NCBI RefSeq assembly: GCF_036231945.1 | Contig: NZ_CP109599.1 | Location: 868,001-932,000 of the forward strand | Origin: Streptomyces sp. NBC_01429 | Lineage (GTDB): Bacteria > Actinomycetota > Actinomycetes > Streptomycetales > Streptomycetaceae | DNA length: 64,000 nt | Reading direction: 5' to 3' | In this document: in pieces, positions 26,328 through 35,321 of the stretch | Layout of the letters: every line of letters starts with the position of its first letter | How positions within the stretch are numbered: position 1 is the first letter of the stretch | Translations under genes and position numbers: made by a program | The notes under the pieces: model-generated | What the model saw: only the letters and a program-made list of their open reading frames with translations | What the model was told of the DNA's origin: nothing | Database searches by the model: none

Positions 26328-27320
26328 TTGACGGATGTGCTGACACTTGACCAAGAAACACTCCGGGTGTATCGCGCATTCCTGTTCCACAACGAACAGG
26401 ACGCGCATGAGCTGGCCCGACTGACCGACAGCGACGACGACAGCGTCCGGGCGGCCATAGAACGCCTCGTCGGCCTGTCGTTGCTCGCCCCGTCCCAGCA
26501 CTCCCCCGGAGGGCTGAGAGCCGTCGACCCGTTGCACGGCATGAGGGTCCTGCTCGAACGGGAGCAGGAGGAACTCGCCTGGCGGGAGCACCGTTTCAAG
26601 CACAACACGACAGTGCTCGACGCGATCGCGGCGGAGTACGCGGCCGCCGGGCGGTCGGCCCAGGTCGACGGCATCGAGTGGCTGCACCACATCGACGACA
26701 TCCGCACCCGTATCGAGGCGCTGGCGGAGTCGTGCGATCAGGAGAGCCTGGCGTTCCACCCCGCGGGGGGACTGACCGAGGAGTCGGTGAGGGCCGCCAG
26801 GCCCCTGAACGAGCGCGCGCTGGCCCGCGGGGTGCGCTTCCGCTCGATCTACATCGACAGTGTCCTGCGTGACCGGGTGACGAGATCGCACGCCCGGTGG
26901 ATGGCGGAGCACCACTGCGAGGTGCGCACCGCGCCGTCCCTGCCGATGCGGCTGCTGATCGTGGACACCACGGCCGCGGTGGTGAGCGGGCTGCCCGGTC
27001 AGGGCACGGGCGCGACGCTGCTGTTCAGGAACAGGCTGGTGGTGCTGGCCATGCGGGCGCTGTTCGAGGCGCACTGGGACCACGCGAGCCGGTTTCCGCA
27101 GGAGGCGGCTCCCCATGAGTCAGCGCTCGACGAGATCACGCCCCAGGAGCGCAGGCTGCTGGAGCTGCTCGCCGAGGGGCTCACCGACAGCACGGTGGCG
27201 CGGAGTCTGGGCATCAGTGTGCGCACGGAGCGGCGGAAGCTGGCCGCGCTGATGGAGCGGCTCGGTGTCTCCAGCCGCTTCGCGGCCGGTGTGCAGGCGT
27301 CGCGCCGGCAGTGGATCTGA
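26328..27320 (+). CDS. TrmB-like/LuxR-type helix-turn-helix regulator
   Basis: About 330 residues. The N-terminus has a TrmB-like winged helix (LDQETLRVYRAFLFHNEQDA, then LTDSDDDSVRAAIERLVGL). The middle is a PLD-like sensor segment (AARPLNERALARGVRFRSIY). The C-terminus is a LuxR helix-turn-helix (LTPQERRLLELLAEGL-like, DSTVARSLGISVRTERRKL). This architecture is common beside actinobacterial natural-product clusters. The start is uncertain: TTG 26328 follows GGGGGGAAACACC, and GTG 26280 or GTG 26336 are alternatives. Probably a second pathway regulator. Confidence 0.8.
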   Translation: MTDVLTLDQETLRVYRAFLFHNEQDAHELARLTDSDDDSVRAAIERLVGLSLLAPSQHSPGGLRAVDPLHGMRVLLEREQEELAWREHRFKHNTTVLDAIAAEYAAAGRSAQVDGIEWLHHIDDIRTRIEALAESCDQESLAFHPAGGLTEESVRAARPLNERALARGVRFRSIYIDSVLRDRVTRSHARWMAEHHCEVRTAPSLPMRLLIVDTTAAVVSGLPGQGTGATLLFRNRLVVLAMRALFEAHWDHASRFPQEAAPHESALDEITPQERRLLELLAEGLTDSTVARSLGISVRTERRKLAALMERLGVSSRFAAGVQASRRQWI

Positions 27321-27339
27321 CGGGACGGCTCTTCCGAGC

Positions 27340-27376
27340 GGCCGGTCGACCAGGTGCCCCGCGCGCGTGGTCGACC
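27340..27376. terminator. Long hairpin between convergent regulator and halogenase genes
   Basis: Perfect 11-bp inverted repeat CCGGTCGACCA (27340-27350) / TGGTCGACCGG (27366-27376). It is nested in a wider pair ACGGGAC (27318-27324) / GTCCCGT (27386-27392). It follows the regulator stop directly, and the convergent operon ends at 27627. Confidence 0.65.
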
Positions 27377-27626
27377 GGTCCGTCCGCGTCCCGTGTCCGT
27401 CATCGCCGTGCGCGGCGCGGGCGCGCGGGCCCTCGTCCTGGGGCCCGGCGCGGGCCGGTTCGGCGGGGTCGGCCAGGCGAAATCCGAGGCGGCCGTCGTC
27501 GTGGGGAGAGGCCGAAGCCGCGGGGACAAGGCGTGGTTCTCCATTCGGTCGGGCAGCCGGACGCCGCGTGGGGCGGCGCCGGGTGCCGGGGTTCCGGGGA
27601 GCCCGGATTCCGGGGTGCGGGCGCCG

Positions 27627-28970
27627 TCAGGGCGCCTTCACCTCCTGGGCGCGGGTGCGCTCGTCGTCGTCGGCGACGGTGTTCCCGCTCGCGGTGGTCT
27701 GCTCGTCCCACTCCTGGAGAACGTCCTCGACGTCCTCGACGCTCATCGGGTCGAAGTCGACGACGTCGGCGACGGCGTTCACTCCCGAGATCATCGAGAC
27801 GAACCCGACCCGTGAGCTCTGGGTGACCATCTTCCCGATCTCCCGTGCCCGCTCCTCGTACTCCTCGCGGAGCCGGGTCGGGTCCATGAAGAAGCGGACG
27901 TAGGCCAGGATGTCCTTGAACAACTGGCGGTAGAGGGAGTCGAACCGGTCCAGTGCCTGTTCCTCGCGGGTGCCGTCGGTGAGGGCGGCGTCGATCGCCC
28001 GCGCGGCCAGCCAGGCGCCCGAGGTGCCGAGCCAGACGCCGGAGGAGAAGAGGGGGTCGATGAAGGCGGCGGCGTCGCCGACGGCGACCCAGCCGGGGCC
28101 GTGGAAGGTGTCGCAGACGTGGGACCAGTCGCGGGTGGTGCGCAGGTCGCCGAGGGCTTCCACGTCGACCATCGTCTTCGCCACGTGGCTGCCGTGCAGG
28201 CAGTCGAGGAAGACGTCCCGCTGGGTGCGGCCGCCGCGGGTGCGTTCGGCGAGCTGCTCGGCCGGCAGCACGTAGCCGAGGCTCAGCTTGGTGTCGGAGA
28301 GCGGGATGCCCCACACCCAGCCGCCGCCCTGGATGGCCTCGACGAGGATGTCGTCCTGGTCGGCGATGGGGGTGAAGGAGTCGTAGTAGGTCCACACCGC
28401 GACGTTGCGCAGGTCCTCCTGCCAGTTGGTGCGGGTCAGTTGGCGGGTCAGTGTGCGGCCCTGGCCCGAGGCGTCGACGACGAAGCGGGCGGTGGCCCGG
28501 TGGGTCTCGCCGTCCTGTGCGTAGGCCACTCCGGTGACCCGGCCGGTCCCGTCCTGGAGGACCTCCGTGACCTGGGCGGCCTCGTGGACTTGGGCGCCGA
28601 GCTTGCGGGCGTTGTCGAGCATCAGCTCGTCGAACTCGCCGCGTGTGACGTGCCAGGCGTGGGTGAAGTGGCTGCCGGTGGCGGAGAAGGCCGCGGAGAA
28701 GTCGCTGCGCCAGGGCTCGGGGTCCCTGCCCCAGCGCAGGGTGATCCCGCTCTTGTGGCGGAAGCGGGCGTCGAGTTCCTCGATGAGGCCCAGTTCCTCC
28801 ATGAGCGGGGCCATGCCGGACACCATGGACTCCCCGATGTGGTAGCGGGGGAAGGTCTCGCGTTCCAGGACGAGTACGGTGTGGCCGGCCTTGGCGAGCA
28901 GGCTCGCGGCGGTCGATCCGGCCGGGCCGCCTCCCACGACGACGACATCGACGTTCTCGGTACGGGACAT
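27627..28970 (-). CDS. Flavin-dependent halogenase-like enzyme (lanthipeptide tailoring candidate)
   Basis: A 447-residue FAD enzyme. GGGPAGS (residues 13-19) binds FAD. GWVWGIP (217-223) is the WxWxIP signature of flavin-dependent halogenases. Lys73 in FRHKSGITLRWG sits where PltA-type halogenases keep the catalytic lysine. VGDAAAFIDPLFSSGV is the second FAD motif. Members chlorinate Trp, Tyr or pyrrole with FADH2, O2 and chloride. It is the last gene of the lanthipeptide operon. The alpha precursor has a Trp in its core while the beta cores have no Trp or Tyr, so peptide Trp chlorination (as by MibH in microbisporicin) is a reasonable inference. Confidence 0.84.
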   Translation of the reverse strand: MSRTENVDVVVVGGGPAGSTAASLLAKAGHTVLVLERETFPRYHIGESMVSGMAPLMEELGLIEELDARFRHKSGITLRWGRDPEPWRSDFSAAFSATGSHFTHAWHVTRGEFDELMLDNARKLGAQVHEAAQVTEVLQDGTGRVTGVAYAQDGETHRATARFVVDASGQGRTLTRQLTRTNWQEDLRNVAVWTYYDSFTPIADQDDILVEAIQGGGWVWGIPLSDTKLSLGYVLPAEQLAERTRGGRTQRDVFLDCLHGSHVAKTMVDVEALGDLRTTRDWSHVCDTFHGPGWVAVGDAAAFIDPLFSSGVWLGTSGAWLAARAIDAALTDGTREEQALDRFDSLYRQLFKDILAYVRFFMDPTRLREEYEERAREIGKMVTQSSRVGFVSMISGVNAVADVVDFDPMSVEDVEDVLQEWDEQTTASGNTVADDDERTRAQEVKAP

Positions 28971-29099
28971 GTGCGGTCGCCCTCTCTGCTGGCGGACTGT
29001 GGTCGGGGCACGGCGGGTGACGCGCGAACGCGTGTGTGGGGTGGGGAGGAGCTGATCCGGCGGACCGGCCGGGCGGGGTGACGCCCGGCCGGCCGCGCG

Positions 29100-30083
29100 T
29101 CAGGTGAGGGCGGCGTCGGGCGTCGGCGCGTCCTTCGCCCCACCGAGGAGTTGCAGGAGGTCGGCCGCCGCCGCCTTCGGTCCGTGCAGCTGCGCGACGC
29201 CCATGGTGTTGAGGACGACCTCGTCGACCCCCGCGGCGGCGAACTCGGCGAGCCGGTCGTGGAGGTGGTCCACACTGCCGTAGAGGAAGGCTCCCGCGTC
29301 CACGATCCGCGCGGCGTCCCGCGCGTCGCCGTGGTCGGAGACGGTGATGCCGGCCGTGCGCAGGGCGTCCTGGTAGTGGGGCGCCTTGAGGTGGTTCCCG
29401 CAGGTCGCCTCGGCCAGGGCGGTGGCGTCCCGGCCCTCACGCTCGACGGCGAGCGGCACGATGGCCGTGGTGCGCACGGCGCCTTCCAGCTTGCGGTCGG
29501 CGGCGCGCATCGCCGGGATCAGGGTCTCGCCGAGGTGGCTCGCCGGCAGCAGCCAGGTGATGGCGCGGTCGGCGACCTCGCCCGCGAGGGCCGCCATCTT
29601 CGGCCGGAGCACCCCGAGGCCCACCTCCACCGGGGGTGCCGGACGTTTCAGCAGCCGGGCGGCGACCGAGAAGTACTCGCCCTCGACCATGGCGTCGTCG
29701 CCCGCCACCAGGGCGCGCACGATCGTCGCGTACTCCCGGCAGGCCCGCAACGGACGGGTGTAGGGCCGTCCGAGCAGCGCGCTCTGGAAGGAGGTGGGTC
29801 CCGGGCCGAACCCGGCCACCACGGGGTGGCCGGTGGCGAGGGCGACCGAGCGCGCCTCGGAGGCCGCCTGGTAGGGCGACCGCATGGGCATCAGGGAGAC
29901 CCCGAAACCCATGGGCACGCGCACCCCGATCCCGGCGAGCCAGGCCGCCAGGTGGTGGGGGTCGAGGAGCAGCGACTGGCCCTGCCAGAGGCGTTCGGCG
30001 GAGGTCCACTGCACGAGGTTCGCGAAGAGAACCGCCTGCTCGGGCCGGGCCGGCACCACCGGCAGGAGGATCGAGTACTTCAT
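29100..30083 (-). CDS. Luciferase-like (LLM) flavin/F420 oxidoreductase, LanJC-like candidate
   Basis: A 327-residue protein of the bacterial luciferase-like fold, with MKYSILLPVVPARPEQAVLFANLV at the start, ATGHPVVAGFGPGPTSFQ in the middle and a VDEVVLNTMGV C-terminal strand. Family members use FMN or F420. In some lanthipeptide clusters, LLM enzymes (LanJC, for example LxmJ) reduce dehydroalanine/dehydrobutyrine to D-amino acids. Its place within the operon, between a small membrane gene and the halogenase gene, makes this the leading idea. It is inference; the cofactor is unproven. Confidence 0.78.
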   Translation of the reverse strand: MKYSILLPVVPARPEQAVLFANLVQWTSAERLWQGQSLLLDPHHLAAWLAGIGVRVPMGFGVSLMPMRSPYQAASEARSVALATGHPVVAGFGPGPTSFQSALLGRPYTRPLRACREYATIVRALVAGDDAMVEGEYFSVAARLLKRPAPPVEVGLGVLRPKMAALAGEVADRAITWLLPASHLGETLIPAMRAADRKLEGAVRTTAIVPLAVEREGRDATALAEATCGNHLKAPHYQDALRTAGITVSDHGDARDAARIVDAGAFLYGSVDHLHDRLAEFAAAGVDEVVLNTMGVAQLHGPKAAAADLLQLLGGAKDAPTPDAALT

Positions 30084-30089
30084 CGCGGG

Positions 30090-30257
30090 CTACCGCTTCC
30101 GTCGGCGTACCGACACGATCAGGGAGATGACTGCACCGGCCACCAGTCCGAGCACGGCACCGCCGCGGTTGTCCTGACTGAAGGCCACGGCGGCGATCAC
30201 GGCCCCGATGAAGAGGGGATACGCGGGGGCCATGCCGTTCTGCTTGTTCTGGTTCAT
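30090..30257 (-). CDS. Small membrane protein of the lanthipeptide operon
   Basis: A 55-residue protein with two hydrophobic segments (YPLFIGAVIAAVAF and AVLGLVAGAVISLIVSV) joined by a polar QDNRGG turn and ending in RRRKR. It is located between the second LanM gene and the LLM oxidoreductase gene, same strand, spacing 26 bases and 6 bases. Producer immunity or transporter accessory roles are possible; I recognise no family. Confidence 0.68.
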   Translation of the reverse strand: MNQNKQNGMAPAYPLFIGAVIAAVAFSQDNRGGAVLGLVAGAVISLIVSVRRRKR

Positions 30258-30283
30258 CTGTCGTTCTTCCTTGTCGCAGTGGA

Positions 30284-33130
30284 TCAACGCGGGACATCCG
30301 TGGGGGCGTTCCCGTGGCGTGGCCGCGGGGGCGGGGGCTCCGGGAGGCCGGAGGCCGTCAGCGCGACCGGTACGAAGGCCGGGGGCCGGCCGTCGAGTGC
30401 CCGGTTCAGCAGGAGGTCCGTGTGGCCGATGCCCGACCAGCCGAACATGTAGCCCAGCAGTGAGGTTCTCCCCGGGCAGCCGGTGTGGAACCCCCGTTCG
30501 CGGGCCGCCCGCGTCACACGGACGCGGTGGTCGGCCGCCCGGTCGAGCAGGGACGGGTCCCGCAGGAGCGTACTCGCCGTGATCAGTGACTGGATCACTC
30601 CGGCGGAGCCGTGGCACACCGACAGGTCCACGGGGCCCTGCTCGCGCAACGTGGTGGCACGGTCGGCGAGTTGGGCGAGGCGGCGGTCGGCGGGGGTTCC
30701 GGTGCGGCCCGCGGAGGTGAGGATCTCCGCGGCGACGAGCAGCAGTCCGGCACTGCCGTTGCACCATCCCGGTACGGGGGGTTGTTCGGCGTCGGTGAGG
30801 CGTTCGGTCAGCCACTGCGCGGACGCGTCGGTCAGGGCTTGGTCGCCCAGGTGCCTGCCGATGCGGGAGACGGCCCAGCGCATGCCGACATCTCCGTGGG
30901 CGACATCGAACCAGGGGCGGTCCAGGGGTTTCCGTGCCTGGCTGAGGACCAGGTCGCACAGGCCGGTGAGCCGGTCCTCGTCCAGCAGAGGCGGCCGGCC
31001 CGCTTCGAGGCGTGCCAGGACGGCCATGAGGAGTCCCGCGGGGCCGTTGGCGAGGTCCGTCTCCAGGGTGCCGGTCTCGGTCCGTTCCGGGATCCGCTCC
31101 AGCAGCCGGGCCGTCCAGACGGGGTCCTGGCGGTCGGGCCGGGTGAGCAGGTGGGAGGCGGCTCCGGTGAAGACGCTCTCGGGGGCCCGCAGCAGCGCCT
31201 CGTCGTACACGCCGAGGAGTGCGTCCAGGCCGCGTTCGGCGCTGCGGTGCAGTGCGCCGAGGTCCGGGTCCTCCCGCGCGGCGGCCTGGAGGAAGGTGAC
31301 GATCCCTCCGTTGTCGTGGAAGGAGAGGTAGTTGCCCGGCACGATGGTGGGGACGCCCCTGTCGGGTCCCACTCCCCCGATCCAGCCGCTCTGTGTGCCG
31401 TGCTCGTCCTGGTGGGTCACCCGGATGTCCTGGAGGATGCGGGCCACCCGGGGCCACCACGGCTCGTCGGCGGTGGTGTGCAGGACGGGGGCGAAGACGC
31501 TGCCGGCGGCCATGACGTCGGGGGCCGCCTCGGCGAGTTCACCGAAGCACTCCTCCAGGACGAACCGGTGGTAGGTGTCGCTCTGTCCGGCGTGGAGCAC
31601 GAGGCCGGCGCGGGCGAAGTCGGCCGGTGACGACGGGTGGGCGGCGTCCTGGCGGGCGGTGTTGGTGGCCAGCTCGGTGGAGTCGGCGCGGGCCGTGAAG
31701 TAGGGGACGTTGCCGGTGTCGAGCGCGGTGCGTTCGGCCTCGCCGGCGAACACGCGGGCCTCGGGGCTCAGATGGCGGGGGAACTGCTTCAGCAGTCCCA
31801 GCAGGCGTGCCGTCTCGCCGGGGTCGCGCAGGTAGCGCGGCTGGGTGGCGGCGTCGATGAAGCGTCCGTACACCATCGTCGAGCGGATCAGGCAGCGTAC
31901 GGGCAGGCCGGGGTGGCGGTCGAGGACGCCCTCGACGGTCCCGCGCCGGCGGACGGCGCCCAGCGCGTCGGTGTATCCGGCGACGATGTCGCGGTAGTGC
32001 CGTACGGCCGCCAGCCGCTCCTCGCCGAGCCGCGGCACGTTCTCCTTGTGCCGGTAGACGACGGGTTCCCAGCGCAGGCGCAGGGCGTCGGTGCCGGCGC
32101 CGTCGATCACGGTCCTGCGCAGTTTGCCGGAGACCTGTTCGGGGCCGACGCCGACGCCCGCCATGATCACGTCGATCGGGGATTCGGGGCGGACGTTGGG
32201 GACCAGCATGGTGGAGGCGACGGATGCCTCGACGTGGTTGATGAGGCGGTTCTCCAGGGAGTCGGTCCCGGTCCCGGCGCCGGGGCGCAGCATCATCTCC
32301 GTGTCGATCACGCAGGGGTGCTCCCCCGCGGCCAGCAGGTTCTCGTCGTGGAGGTCGGAGGCTCCGATGGCGCCGAAGAGGGCGCACAGCGCGCCGAAGC
32401 GGTAGAAGTACCGGGCGGGCTGGTCGGACTCGGTCATGGGGCGGGGGGTGACGAACCGCTGCCATCCGTGGTCGCCGACGGACAGCGACGCCGGTACGCA
32501 GCCGTCGAGGGAGTGGGCGAGGTGGGGGGCGGCCGCGGCGTAGAGGTCGCGGACGAAGTCGTCGGCCGCCAGGGTGCGGGGTTTGAAGACCAGTTTTCCG
32601 CCGCCCGCGAGCCATGCGGCCACGACGCGCCGGTTGTCGTTGTGCGGGTCGCCGCCGGTGGTGATGAGGGAGACGAGAGTGTCGTGGGCGTCCGCCAGCA
32701 GGCCGCTCGCCACGAGCCGCGCCCGGTCCTGGTGGAAGGCGGTGAACAGGTCGTCGTACGCGTCGAGGAAGTGGTCGAGGACCACGGTGAGGCGGCGGCG
32801 CAGCACCTCGTAACGGCCGAGGAGGTCGCGGCAGTTGCCGGGGTCGTCGAGGTGGCGGCGGAACATGCGGAGCGCCTCGTCGCCGTCGGCGGACATGGGC
32901 AGTCCCCGGGCTTCCCTGAACGCGTGGAACTCGCCGATCAGGACGCGCAGGGAGTGTCCCTCGACGGTGGTGACGAGGTCTTCCCAGATCTGGTCGGTGA
33001 GGTGCCGCGCGTGCTCGGGCGTGGCGACGCGGGAGAGGGGTTCGCGCAGTCGGTCCACGACCGCCTGCCGGGGTACCCGGTCGGTGTAGAACGGCAGGAA
33101 GTCGACGACTGCCACCTGTGGGTCGGTCAC
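30284..33130 (-). CDS. lanM: Class II lanthipeptide synthetase LanM (second copy)
   Basis: A 948-residue bifunctional enzyme. The N-terminal DUF4135 dehydratase/kinase-like domain shows KLVFKPR (179-185), SDLHDENLL (258-266) and DTE (276-278), which phosphorylate and eliminate Ser/Thr. The C-terminal LanC-like cyclase shows the zinc ligands in GWCNG and CHGSAG. It starts with a GTG overlapping the LanT stop (GTGA). In two-component systems one LanM usually serves each peptide. This one has only low similarity to the other LanM here, so it probably handles the other precursor class; which one cannot be told from sequence. Confidence 0.93.
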   Translation of the reverse strand: MTDPQVAVVDFLPFYTDRVPRQAVVDRLREPLSRVATPEHARHLTDQIWEDLVTTVEGHSLRVLIGEFHAFREARGLPMSADGDEALRMFRRHLDDPGNCRDLLGRYEVLRRRLTVVLDHFLDAYDDLFTAFHQDRARLVASGLLADAHDTLVSLITTGGDPHNDNRRVVAAWLAGGGKLVFKPRTLAADDFVRDLYAAAAPHLAHSLDGCVPASLSVGDHGWQRFVTPRPMTESDQPARYFYRFGALCALFGAIGASDLHDENLLAAGEHPCVIDTEMMLRPGAGTGTDSLENRLINHVEASVASTMLVPNVRPESPIDVIMAGVGVGPEQVSGKLRRTVIDGAGTDALRLRWEPVVYRHKENVPRLGEERLAAVRHYRDIVAGYTDALGAVRRRGTVEGVLDRHPGLPVRCLIRSTMVYGRFIDAATQPRYLRDPGETARLLGLLKQFPRHLSPEARVFAGEAERTALDTGNVPYFTARADSTELATNTARQDAAHPSSPADFARAGLVLHAGQSDTYHRFVLEECFGELAEAAPDVMAAGSVFAPVLHTTADEPWWPRVARILQDIRVTHQDEHGTQSGWIGGVGPDRGVPTIVPGNYLSFHDNGGIVTFLQAAAREDPDLGALHRSAERGLDALLGVYDEALLRAPESVFTGAASHLLTRPDRQDPVWTARLLERIPERTETGTLETDLANGPAGLLMAVLARLEAGRPPLLDEDRLTGLCDLVLSQARKPLDRPWFDVAHGDVGMRWAVSRIGRHLGDQALTDASAQWLTERLTDAEQPPVPGWCNGSAGLLLVAAEILTSAGRTGTPADRRLAQLADRATTLREQGPVDLSVCHGSAGVIQSLITASTLLRDPSLLDRAADHRVRVTRAARERGFHTGCPGRTSLLGYMFGWSGIGHTDLLLNRALDGRPPAFVPVALTASGLPEPPPPRPRHGNAPTDVPR

Positions 33131-35319
33131 GCTCGTTCTCCCCCCACCAGCGTTTCCTCCCGCTGGTCGTCTCCGTACAGGTCTGCGTACAGCCCGCCCT
33201 CGCCGAGGAGTTCCTCGTGGGTGCCGGACTCGGTGATCGTGCCCTTGTCGAGGACGTAGATGCGGTCGGCCGACTGCACGGTGGCCAGGCGGTGCGCGAT
33301 GACGACCTGGGTGGCCCCGATCTCGGAGATGACCCGCATGACGCGGCGTTCGTTGATGTTGTCGAGTGCCGCGGTGGCCTCGTCCATGACCAGGATCCGC
33401 GGGTTGCCGAGCAGGGCGCGGGCGATGGCGATCCGCTGGCGCTGGCCTCCGGAGAAGTTGGCTCCCATGTCGGAGACGAGGGTGTTGAACCCCATGGGCA
33501 GGTCGTCGACGAAGTCGAGGATGCCGAGGCGGTCGCAGAAGGCGCGTACGTGCTCCTCGGAGAGGTCCTTGCCGAGGGTCAGGTTCTCCAGGATGGTGCG
33601 GTTGTGCATGTGCACCTCCTGGGGGATGTATCCGATGGTGCGGCGCAGGGCGGTCCTGTCGTACTCCTCGATGTCGTGGCCGCCGAACTCGATGGTTCCG
33701 CCGCTGGGGCCGTAGAGCCCGCAGATGATGCGGCCGAGGGTGCTCTTGCCGGAGCCGGAGGGACCGACGAGGGCGACGCGTTCTCCGGCGCCGATCGTCA
33801 TGGTGACGTCCTTGACCACCGTGTCGCTGTGGCGGGTGAAGCGGAAGCCGACGTTCTTGAGGGTGATGGAGGCCGAGGCGGGTTCGGTGCGGGTGCCGCC
33901 GGGTGACTCCGGTTCCTCCTCGGAGATCTCCGCGAGCCGGGACACGTACCGGGACACCTCGTTGAAGGAGGTGTATGTCTGGAAGACGGAGCCGGCGAGG
34001 GAGAAGTACGTCGCGGAGATCGCCTGGACCGACACGGCGGCCCCGAGGGAGAGGCCGCCGTGGCCGACCAGGTAGAGGCTGAACAGCAGCAGGACCAGCG
34101 GGCCGAACATCTGGGTCGTGGTGGACAGTCCGGCTATGCGGCCCTGCTGGAGCCGCATGCGCGTCTTCATCGCGTCGAGGGAGTTGCTGTAGGTCTGGCT
34201 CCAGCCGGTCAGGAACTCCTCGGCGTAGCCGCCCATCTTGATCGCCGGGATGGAGACGATGGCGTCGAGCTGGGTGCCCTGGCTCTTGGCGAGGTAGGCG
34301 ATCTCGGAGTCGACGGCCTCGGTGACGCGGTACCGCGTCCGCATCAGGTACAGGGCGTTGAGCAGGAAGAGTCCGACGGCGACCAGGCCCAGGCGCCACT
34401 CCGTGACCAGCAGGTAGACGGTGACGCAGACGAGGGTGCCCACGTCGAGGACGCCCTGGGCCATCCGGGAGGAGATCAGGTCGCGGACCGAGGTGACGCT
34501 GTTGAGCCGGTAGATGAGTTCACCTGGCGGCCGGGTGGTGAAGAACTTGAAGGGCAGGTTGAGGAGCCGGGTGAACGTCTGGCTCATCAGGTCCTTGCCG
34601 AGCACGGCGACCAGCGAGGAGAGCAGCATGACGCGCGTCAGGTGCAGCAGGTAGTAGCACAGGGCGGCGGCGACGACGGCACCGAGCAGCACGGCGGAGT
34701 CCTCGAGGCCGTCCCAGTGGGCGTACCGGTCGACGGCCCAGCGGGTGAGGACGGGGATGCCGAGGACGGTGCCGTACCCGCTGAGCGACAGCAGGGCCAC
34801 CATGCCGATGCGTTTCTTCGCTTCCCTGGTGAGCAGCAGGAACTTGCGCCACTCGGCGAACGGCCTGGCGCGCTTGCGCTCGAACTCCTCGCCGGGCTCG
34901 GCCGCGAGGACGATCTCGGTGAAGCCCTTCTCGAGTTCCTCGCGGCTGATGCGGCGGCGTCCGACCGCGGGGTCCATGACGACCGCGGTGCGGCCGTCGA
35001 AGTTCTCCAGGACGACGAAGTGGTAGTTCTCCCAGTAGAGGATGACCGGTGAGGTGAAGTCAGCGAGGGCGGCCACGTTCCTGACCCGGTACGGCTTGAC
35101 GCGCATGCCGCGTGATTGCAGGAACTGCGCGAGCTGGCCGGCGGAGAGGCCGTCGCGGCCGGCCTCCATGACCTCGCGGGCGCTGACGATCTCCTCGGCG
35201 CGCCCGTGGTAACGCAGCAGGGCGACGCACGAGCAGAGGCCGCACTCCGTCTGCGTGACCTGGGTGACGGTCGGTACCCGGCGTGCCGTGGCGGTTTTCT
35301 CCCGGCGGGGTGTCGTCAT
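33127..35319 (-). CDS. lanT: Peptidase-containing ABC exporter LanT (C39/AMS type)
   Basis: A 730-residue single-chain exporter. The N-terminal C39 peptidase has Cys26 in QTECGLC, His100 in ENYHFVV and Asp116 in MDPAVG; it should cut leaders after GG or GA. A six-helix transmembrane domain (about 175-460) and an ATPase with GPSGSGKST, FSGGQRQRIAIARA and ILVMDEATAALD follow. It removes the leader and exports the modified peptides. The alpha and beta precursors here end their leaders in GA and GG respectively, matching this protease. The ATG at 35319 lies 2 bases after the upstream LanM stop. Confidence 0.95.
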   Translation of the reverse strand: MTTPRREKTATARRVPTVTQVTQTECGLCSCVALLRYHGRAEEIVSAREVMEAGRDGLSAGQLAQFLQSRGMRVKPYRVRNVAALADFTSPVILYWENYHFVVLENFDGRTAVVMDPAVGRRRISREELEKGFTEIVLAAEPGEEFERKRARPFAEWRKFLLLTREAKKRIGMVALLSLSGYGTVLGIPVLTRWAVDRYAHWDGLEDSAVLLGAVVAAALCYYLLHLTRVMLLSSLVAVLGKDLMSQTFTRLLNLPFKFFTTRPPGELIYRLNSVTSVRDLISSRMAQGVLDVGTLVCVTVYLLVTEWRLGLVAVGLFLLNALYLMRTRYRVTEAVDSEIAYLAKSQGTQLDAIVSIPAIKMGGYAEEFLTGWSQTYSNSLDAMKTRMRLQQGRIAGLSTTTQMFGPLVLLLFSLYLVGHGGLSLGAAVSVQAISATYFSLAGSVFQTYTSFNEVSRYVSRLAEISEEEPESPGGTRTEPASASITLKNVGFRFTRHSDTVVKDVTMTIGAGERVALVGPSGSGKSTLGRIICGLYGPSGGTIEFGGHDIEEYDRTALRRTIGYIPQEVHMHNRTILENLTLGKDLSEEHVRAFCDRLGILDFVDDLPMGFNTLVSDMGANFSGGQRQRIAIARALLGNPRILVMDEATAALDNINERRVMRVISEIGATQVVIAHRLATVQSADRIYVLDKGTITESGTHEELLGEGGLYADLYGDDQREETLVGGERA

Positions 35320-35321
35320 GG

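Noticed and set aside
29100..30083. Light-emitting luciferase
   Set aside because: The LLM fold is shared by many non-luminescent reductases, and no lux partner genes are present.
31637..33259. Open frame of 540 codons on the plus strand
   Set aside because: Antisense to the second LanM gene, low-complexity Gly/Val/Ala composition.
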